From Nonlabens xylanidelens (lineage in GTDB: Bacteria > Bacteroidota > Bacteroidia > Flavobacteriales > Flavobacteriaceae), in contig NZ_PTJE01000005.1 of the NCBI RefSeq assembly GCF_002934445.1, positions 124,001 to 188,000 of the forward strand: DNA of 64,000 nucleotides, in the 5' to 3' direction. Positions 59,113 through 64,000 of the stretch are shown piece after piece (positions within the stretch are counted from its first letter, which is position 1; the number at the start of each line of letters is the position of its first letter). The notes beneath the pieces are model-generated. The model made no database searches. It was not told where the DNA came from and saw only the letters and a list, made by a program, of their open reading frames with translations. Position numbers and translations under genes: made by a program.

Positions 59113-61581
59113 ATGAAGTTTGATTTTAAGAAATTATTGCCACATCTAGCTGTATTTGTGGTGTTTATTATTGCTGCACTTGCATATTTCCATCCTGTTT
59201 TAAGTGGTAAAAAAGTGTATCAAAACGACATAGTTCAGTATAAAGGTAACGCTAGGCAGCTTATCGATCATCGAGCAGAGACTGGTGAAGAGCTTTATTG
59301 GACAGATGCTGTTTTTGGCGGGATGCCTACTTATCAGTTAGGAGCGCGTTATGATTATGATTTTATCGATAGTCTAGATAGAACGATAAGATTCCTACCT
59401 CGCCCAGCAGATTATCTGTTTTTATACTTTGCGTCCTTTTATGTGCTTATGCTAGTAATGCGTGTAGATTGGAAAATAGGATTACTGGGAGCGCTTGCTT
59501 TTGGTTTTTCCACATACCTCATCATTATTCTCGGTGTAGGACATAATGCAAAAGCACATGCAATAGCATATTTCCCGCTAGTGCTAAGTGGAATTATTTT
59601 AGTTTTTCAAAAACGTTACCTATTAGGTTTCATAGTTACCGCACTGGCTATGGCTCTAGAATTACAGGCTAACCATCCACAAATGACTTATTATTTGTTA
59701 CTAGCCGTAATAATTCTAGGTATCGCATATTTTATAGATGCAATTAATAAAAAAGTAGTGCCTCATTACTTTAAATCCATAGGTATTATGACCGCAGCTG
59801 TAGTTCTTGCACTGGGAACAAATGCTGGTAATTTACTTGCTACAAGTGAATATTCAAAAGAAAGTACTCGTGGAGCTTCAAATATTACGGTTAACGCTCA
59901 AGGCGAAAACGTGGAAGTTAAAGAAGGTCTGGACTATGATTATATCACCGATTACAGTTATGGACTGTCAGAAAGTTTTAACCTTATTCTGCCTCGTTTT
60001 GCAGGTGGTGGTAGTGGTGATGCTTATGAAGAAGATAGCAATAGCCGTCAACAGTTATTAAAAATAGATCCGTCTTCATTAAATGAAGAAGAAATGGGAT
60101 ACTTAAATCAGTTGGTATCTTTAAGTCAGCGCAAGTACTGGGGTGACCAGGCAATTGTAGAAGCTCCTGCCTATCTAGGTGTTAGCGTTGTTTTTCTTGC
60201 TTTACTTTCTTTATTTTTAATAAAAGGAAGATTAAAATGGTGGACACTTACCGCTATTGTTCTAACCTTACTACTTTCTTATGGTAAGAATTTAAGTTGG
60301 CTTACAGAGTTTTTTATCGATTACGTTCCATTTTACAATAAATTTAGAGCCGTTACATCTATTCAAGTAATTATAGAAATGTGCGTACCTATTCTAGCAG
60401 CTATAGGGTTGTGGCAATTCTTTAATGAGAAGACTGCTATTGATAAAAAACGCAAAGCTTTACTTTATGCAGGAGGTGGCTTTGCAGGTGTATTAGTTGT
60501 TATCGCTTTGTTAGGTTCTTTCTTATTTAACCTTACAGGACCTTATGACGAGTATTTACTAGATTTCCCACAATTAGGTGCTCGATATGTAGACGCTTTA
60601 AAAGCAGACCGTTTTGCTATGATCCAAAGCGATGCTTTAAAAGCATTACTTTATGTAGGTATTATTTGTGGTGCTTTATATTTATTACTGTCTGATAAAA
60701 TAAAAGAAACCGTTGTATTAGTAATTTGTGGTGTGGTTATATTATTTGACCTGATCAGTTTTGATACACAATATGTAAATGATGATGATTATGTGTCTGC
60801 TAGAGAGTATGCTTTACCTTTCTTAAAGACAGAGGCAGACGATTTAGTCCTTAAGGATAAATCACATTTTAGAGTTTACGACCAGTTAGCAGATCCTGTT
60901 AATAGTGGTAGGGCAGCTTACTTTCACAATGCAATGGGTGGATATCATGGAGCAAAACCTCGCAGATTTCAAGATCTGATAAATTTTTATTTTGCCGGTC
61001 AGGAAGGAATTACTCGCGAGCAACTAGAAATCCTGGGTATGTTTAATACAAAGTATATTCTAGGCCAAAACGCAAATGGTACCGTAGCTCAACAAAATCC
61101 TATTTTATCAGGTAATGCATGGTTTGTTACAGATGTTAAAGTCGTAAAAGATCAAAATCAAGAGATCTTATCTATTAAAGAATTAAATGCAGATTCTCTT
61201 GCAATAATTACTGCAGATCAAAAAGAACTAATAGGACTTAAAACTATAAGTAAAGATTCTACAGCATCTATAGAATTAACAAATTATAAAACTGAAGAGC
61301 TTACTTACACTAGTACGAACACTCAGGCTGGTCTTGCTGTGTTTTCAGAGATGTATTACCCTCATGGCTGGATAGCGACTATAGATGGAAAAGAAGCACC
61401 TATTGCACGTGTTAACTATGCATTGAGAGGACTGTCAGTTCCTGCAGGACAACATGAGATAGTTTTCAAGTTTGTACCTAGTGTAGTTAAAACAGGATCT
61501 ACCATTATGTTGATCAGTAATATTCTATTATTACTCGTTATCTTAGGTGGATTATTTATCGCCTTAAAAAAGAAAATTTAA
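59113..61581 (+). CDS. YfhO-family membrane protein (GT-C-like)
   Basis: An 822-residue polytopic membrane protein with about twelve helices in the first 560 residues. A C-terminal soluble periplasmic domain (about 560-795) and a last helix follow. The first periplasmic loop carries the acidic YQNDIVQYKG, and FGGMPTYQLG follows, as in YfhO and other GT-C glycosyltransferase-like proteins that use polyprenyl-linked sugars. YfhO of Gram-positives glycosylates lipoteichoic acid. Here a role in surface glycan or lipoprotein glycosylation is inferred from the downstream glycosyltransferase and flippase. Confidence 0.88.
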   Translation: MKFDFKKLLPHLAVFVVFIIAALAYFHPVLSGKKVYQNDIVQYKGNARQLIDHRAETGEELYWTDAVFGGMPTYQLGARYDYDFIDSLDRTIRFLPRPADYLFLYFASFYVLMLVMRVDWKIGLLGALAFGFSTYLIIILGVGHNAKAHAIAYFPLVLSGIILVFQKRYLLGFIVTALAMALELQANHPQMTYYLLLAVIILGIAYFIDAINKKVVPHYFKSIGIMTAAVVLALGTNAGNLLATSEYSKESTRGASNITVNAQGENVEVKEGLDYDYITDYSYGLSESFNLILPRFAGGGSGDAYEEDSNSRQQLLKIDPSSLNEEEMGYLNQLVSLSQRKYWGDQAIVEAPAYLGVSVVFLALLSLFLIKGRLKWWTLTAIVLTLLLSYGKNLSWLTEFFIDYVPFYNKFRAVTSIQVIIEMCVPILAAIGLWQFFNEKTAIDKKRKALLYAGGGFAGVLVVIALLGSFLFNLTGPYDEYLLDFPQLGARYVDALKADRFAMIQSDALKALLYVGIICGALYLLLSDKIKETVVLVICGVVILFDLISFDTQYVNDDDYVSAREYALPFLKTEADDLVLKDKSHFRVYDQLADPVNSGRAAYFHNAMGGYHGAKPRRFQDLINFYFAGQEGITREQLEILGMFNTKYILGQNANGTVAQQNPILSGNAWFVTDVKVVKDQNQEILSIKELNADSLAIITADQKELIGLKTISKDSTASIELTNYKTEELTYTSTNTQAGLAVFSEMYYPHGWIATIDGKEAPIARVNYALRGLSVPAGQHEIVFKFVPSVVKTGSTIMLISNILLLLVILGGLFIALKKKI

Positions 61582-61585
61582 GTTG

Positions 61586-62881
61586 TTGAAAAAGCCTGTA
61601 TTGATTATAAGTTATTACTGGCCTCCAGCAGGTGGACCAGGTGTGCAACGATGGTTAAAGTTTGCAAAATACCTACCTGAAAATGGGTATGACGTAACCG
61701 TTGTTGTTCCTGAAAATCCAGATTATCCTGTCTTGGACACTTCTCTTATGGAAGAAGTTCCTAAATCTATTCATCTCATAAAGGTTAAAATTAAAGAGCC
61801 TAGTAGGATGGCAGGTAAGCTTTCGCGAAAGCGTACTAAAAACCTACAACGCGGTATTTTAAAGAAAGACGCTGGCATTTTAGAACGTGCTATGGTGTGG
61901 ATGCGTGGTAATTTATTTGTTCCAGATGCACGAGTAGGATGGAAACACCGTGTTCTAAAAGATATAGAGCCTTATTTAACAAATAATCCTACAGCTACTG
62001 TTATTACTACAGGACCGCCGCATTCTGTGCATTTAATAGGTTTAGAATTAAAGTCTCTTGTGCCTTCTGTAAAATGGCTGGCAGACTTCCGTGATCCATG
62101 GACCACTATAGGTTATCATAAAGATCTTAAATTAGGTAAACGTGCACAAAAACGTCATGTAGATTTAGAAAAAGAGGTGTTAAACACTGCAGATTTATTA
62201 ATAGTAACTAGCCCGCATACAGGTAAAGAATTTAAAAGTAAAACATCACGACCTATACAGTTGATTACAAACGGATTTGATATCTTACCTAATATGCAGA
62301 TGCGACAGCCAGAAGGTAAATTTGTACTATCTCACATAGGTACTTTATTATCAGATCGCAATCCGCAATTATTATGGGAATCATTACAGGAATTATGTAA
62401 AGAATCAACCGATTTTGCTGCAGATTTTCAATTACAATTGGCTGGTAATATAAGTGATGAAATTCTAGAGAGCCTTACTTATTTTAAATTAGATACTTAT
62501 GTAGATAATAAAGGTTATGTGTCTCATGAAGAGTCTGTTGCGCTTATGTTTAAAGCTCAAGCCTTGTTGCTTATAGAAATAAACTCTGAAGAGACTAAAG
62601 CGATTTTACCAGGTAAGATATTTGAATATTTTGCGAGTCGCAGACCTATCATTGCAATAGGACCTAAAGAGGCAGATATAGAGCTGTTAATAACAGATAC
62701 ACATTCTGGGGAATTCTTTAATTACCAGCAAAAAACGGCTCTTAAGAAACACATTATCCATCTATATGATCTCTATAAAAAGGGAACTAATGATGGAAAC
62801 TCTAACGATTTAATAGATCGATATAAAAGATCTTATTTAACTAAAATCCTTGCTAAAACCATAGACTACGTATGGGAATAG
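61586..62881 (+). CDS. Glycosyltransferase (GT4-like, GT-B fold)
   Basis: A 431-residue cytoplasmic enzyme. The N-terminal acceptor domain opens VLIISYYWPPAGGPGVQRWLKF, and the C-terminal donor domain has LSHIGTLLSDRNPQLLWESL and KIFEYFASRRPIIAIGPKEADIE. The start is a TTG: two in a row at 61583 and 61586, with MKKPVLIISYYW from the second preferred. A dispersed palindrome copy with one mismatch gives KLSRKRTKN at about residues 78-83, adding a basic loop. Its start is 4 bases after YfhO and its end overlaps the flippase gene by 10 bases, so the three are one operon. Confidence 0.88.
   Translation: MKKPVLIISYYWPPAGGPGVQRWLKFAKYLPENGYDVTVVVPENPDYPVLDTSLMEEVPKSIHLIKVKIKEPSRMAGKLSRKRTKNLQRGILKKDAGILERAMVWMRGNLFVPDARVGWKHRVLKDIEPYLTNNPTATVITTGPPHSVHLIGLELKSLVPSVKWLADFRDPWTTIGYHKDLKLGKRAQKRHVDLEKEVLNTADLLIVTSPHTGKEFKSKTSRPIQLITNGFDILPNMQMRQPEGKFVLSHIGTLLSDRNPQLLWESLQELCKESTDFAADFQLQLAGNISDEILESLTYFKLDTYVDNKGYVSHEESVALMFKAQALLLIEINSEETKAILPGKIFEYFASRRPIIAIGPKEADIELLITDTHSGEFFNYQQKTALKKHIIHLYDLYKKGTNDGNSNDLIDRYKRSYLTKILAKTIDYVWE
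61818..61833. repeat. Dispersed palindrome, copy 17 (one mismatch, coding)
   Basis: AGCTTTCGCGAAAGCG lies inside the glycosyltransferase gene and is read in the LSRKR frame. Confidence 0.82.
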
Positions 62882-64000
62882 TCATTAAACAGTCAGGATG
62901 GAATCTCGTTATAACAGGCTTAGGCTTCGTGTTAGGTGCTTTGAATGTTTTAATTCTAGCACAGGTATATCTCTCTGACGATTATTATGGATTATGGAAT
63001 TATGTACTGTCCTCGGCATTTTTGTATTTTCCATTAATGTCATTTGGTATTCATAATACCATTGTAAAATATTATTCTAGCTATTCTACAAAGCAGGAGC
63101 GCGATGCCTTTTTAACGCAAATGCTGTTGTGGCCATTATTTATCATTGTACCTGTTTTAGTTCTTATTTATATAGCGCAAGAACCTATTGCAACATTTAT
63201 TTCTGACAAAAACATCATTACCGGTAAATACTTGTGGTGCATACCGTTAGTGTCTATTTTTCAAGCTTATTTTGAGATCTTTTATGCTTGGGTAAAAGTA
63301 CATATGAAGACTGTGACAGGTAATTTTCTCAAAGAAGTATTCTATCGTGCTGCGGCTACGGTAACACTCTTATTACTCGCTACAGATGTCATTAATCAGC
63401 ATCAGTTTATTTATAGTCTTGTTGTTATATATGCGTTGCGAGCGTTGTTAATGAAGATCATTGCGCTTAAAACCTATATGCCTCATTTTAGATTAAGTAA
63501 AATAGTCAATAGAGTTCAAGTTTTAAATTACTGTATTTATATGATTATCGCAGGTTCTATATCTACGGCTTTAATAGATCTAGATAAATTTATGCTGAAT
63601 CAATATGTTGCTATTGATAAAATAGGGTTTTACGGTATAGCCGTTTTTATTGCTACGGTAATAGCTGTCCCAGCTCGTGGTATGGCGCAAATTACACATC
63701 CATTAACGGCAGGACATTTTAATAGAAATGAAATGAATCAAGTGCAAACTCTTTATAAAAGAAGTTCACTTAACCTGACCATTATAGCAGGATTTCTATT
63801 AGTGATTATAACATGTAATCTTAATGAGTTTTATGAGTTAATGCAGCCAGAAACACGTGTTGCCATTCCAGTTGTTTTTTTAATTGCGATAACAAAGTTT
63901 TCTGAAAATGTTTTAGGTAGTAATAATGCGATTCTTTATAACAGTGACTTGTATAAAGTGACGCTTTGGATGGGACTGGTGTTAACCTTTGTGGCGATAG
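62872..64000 (+). CDS. Polysaccharide flippase (Wzx/MATE-like), 5' part
   Basis: The frame opens at the ATG at 62872, overlapping the glycosyltransferase stop by 10 bases, and is still open at the right edge after 376 codons. The N-terminus IKQSGWNLVITGLGFVLGALNVLILAQVYLSDDYYGLWNYVLSSAFL and repeated hydrophobic helices (FLYFPLMSFGIHNTIVKYY, YCIYMIIAGSISTALIDLDKFMLN) match the Wzx branch of the MOP superfamily. These flip lipid-linked oligosaccharide repeats across the inner membrane. With YfhO and the GT4 enzyme it marks the start of a surface-polysaccharide cluster. Confidence 0.88.
   Translation, partial: MGIVIKQSGWNLVITGLGFVLGALNVLILAQVYLSDDYYGLWNYVLSSAFLYFPLMSFGIHNTIVKYYSSYSTKQERDAFLTQMLLWPLFIIVPVLVLIYIAQEPIATFISDKNIITGKYLWCIPLVSIFQAYFEIFYAWVKVHMKTVTGNFLKEVFYRAAATVTLLLLATDVINQHQFIYSLVVIYALRALLMKIIALKTYMPHFRLSKIVNRVQVLNYCIYMIIAGSISTALIDLDKFMLNQYVAIDKIGFYGIAVFIATVIAVPARGMAQITHPLTAGHFNRNEMNQVQTLYKRSSLNLTIIAGFLLVIITCNLNEFYELMQPETRVAIPVVFLIAITKFSENVLGSNNAILYNSDLYKVTLWMGLVLTFVAI

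Noticed and set aside
591-61833. CRISPR array interpretation of the repeated palindrome
   Set aside because: Spacing is irregular at kilobase scale, half the copies are in genes, and no cas gene is present.

Overview
The window reads as chromosome of a marine-type member of Flavobacteriaceae (Bacteroidota). It is AT-rich. Promoters look like the Bacteroidota TAnnTTTG -7 box and Shine-Dalgarno sites are scarce. Lineage markers include a GldI-type gliding lipoprotein, a secreted nuclease with a type IX secretion tail, an RpoD without region 1.1, a fused ResB/CcsA cytochrome c maturation protein, and many small lipoproteins and outer-membrane barrels. The genus Nonlabens or a close relative is my guess from the dispersed palindrome; nothing in the window proves it. 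No rRNA, tRNA, CRISPR array, integrase or intact insertion sequence was seen.

Layout. 1-5 kb: end of an aldehyde dehydrogenase, then an accessory patch with an SDR reductase, a Crp/Fnr regulator, two small proteins, a truncated second copy of the regulator gene and an orphan. 5-13 kb: purL, a PagL-like lipid A deacylase, secreted endonuclease I, an RsmB-type rRNA methyltransferase and a propeller lipoprotein. 14-25 kb: B12-binding radical SAM protein, Dus, a cytoplasmic solute-binding-like protein with ppk1, RidA with a nucleoside phosphorylase, and a cyclophilin-FKBP/gldI/DHH phosphoesterase cluster. 25-32 kb: ndk, an operon (DUF2520, KdsC-like, UbiA-like, Maf) and ccsBA. 32-37 kb: small membrane proteins, a serine hydrolase and a decayed pirin gene. 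37-41 kb: serC-serA, a LuxC-like acyl-CoA reductase and a divergent ferredoxin. 41-45 kb: envelope proteins. 45-51 kb: operon udk-ftsB-mutA-lipoprotein-lipoprotein-mutB. 51-59 kb: ung, a methyltransferase, rpoD, a three-gene membrane cassette, GNAT and a barrel. 59-64 kb: start of a surface-polysaccharide cluster (YfhO, GT4, flippase) that runs off the window.

The most unusual signal is a 16-bp perfect palindrome, CGCTTTCGCGAAAGCG. It occurs 13 times exactly and 4 times with one mismatch in 64 kb, plus decayed variants. Eight of these 17 copies lie inside conserved genes, where they are read as AFAKA or LSRKR. A second palindromic family (core GCGGACTTAAGTCCGC) forms the 5' ends of two lipoprotein genes that sit, translationally coupled, between mutA and mutB. 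The tetranucleotide CTAG is frequent in core genes (about 10 per kb by hand count) but scarce in the SDR gene, the orphan at 4.1-5.0 kb and the mutA/mutB insert, so it may mark recently acquired DNA.
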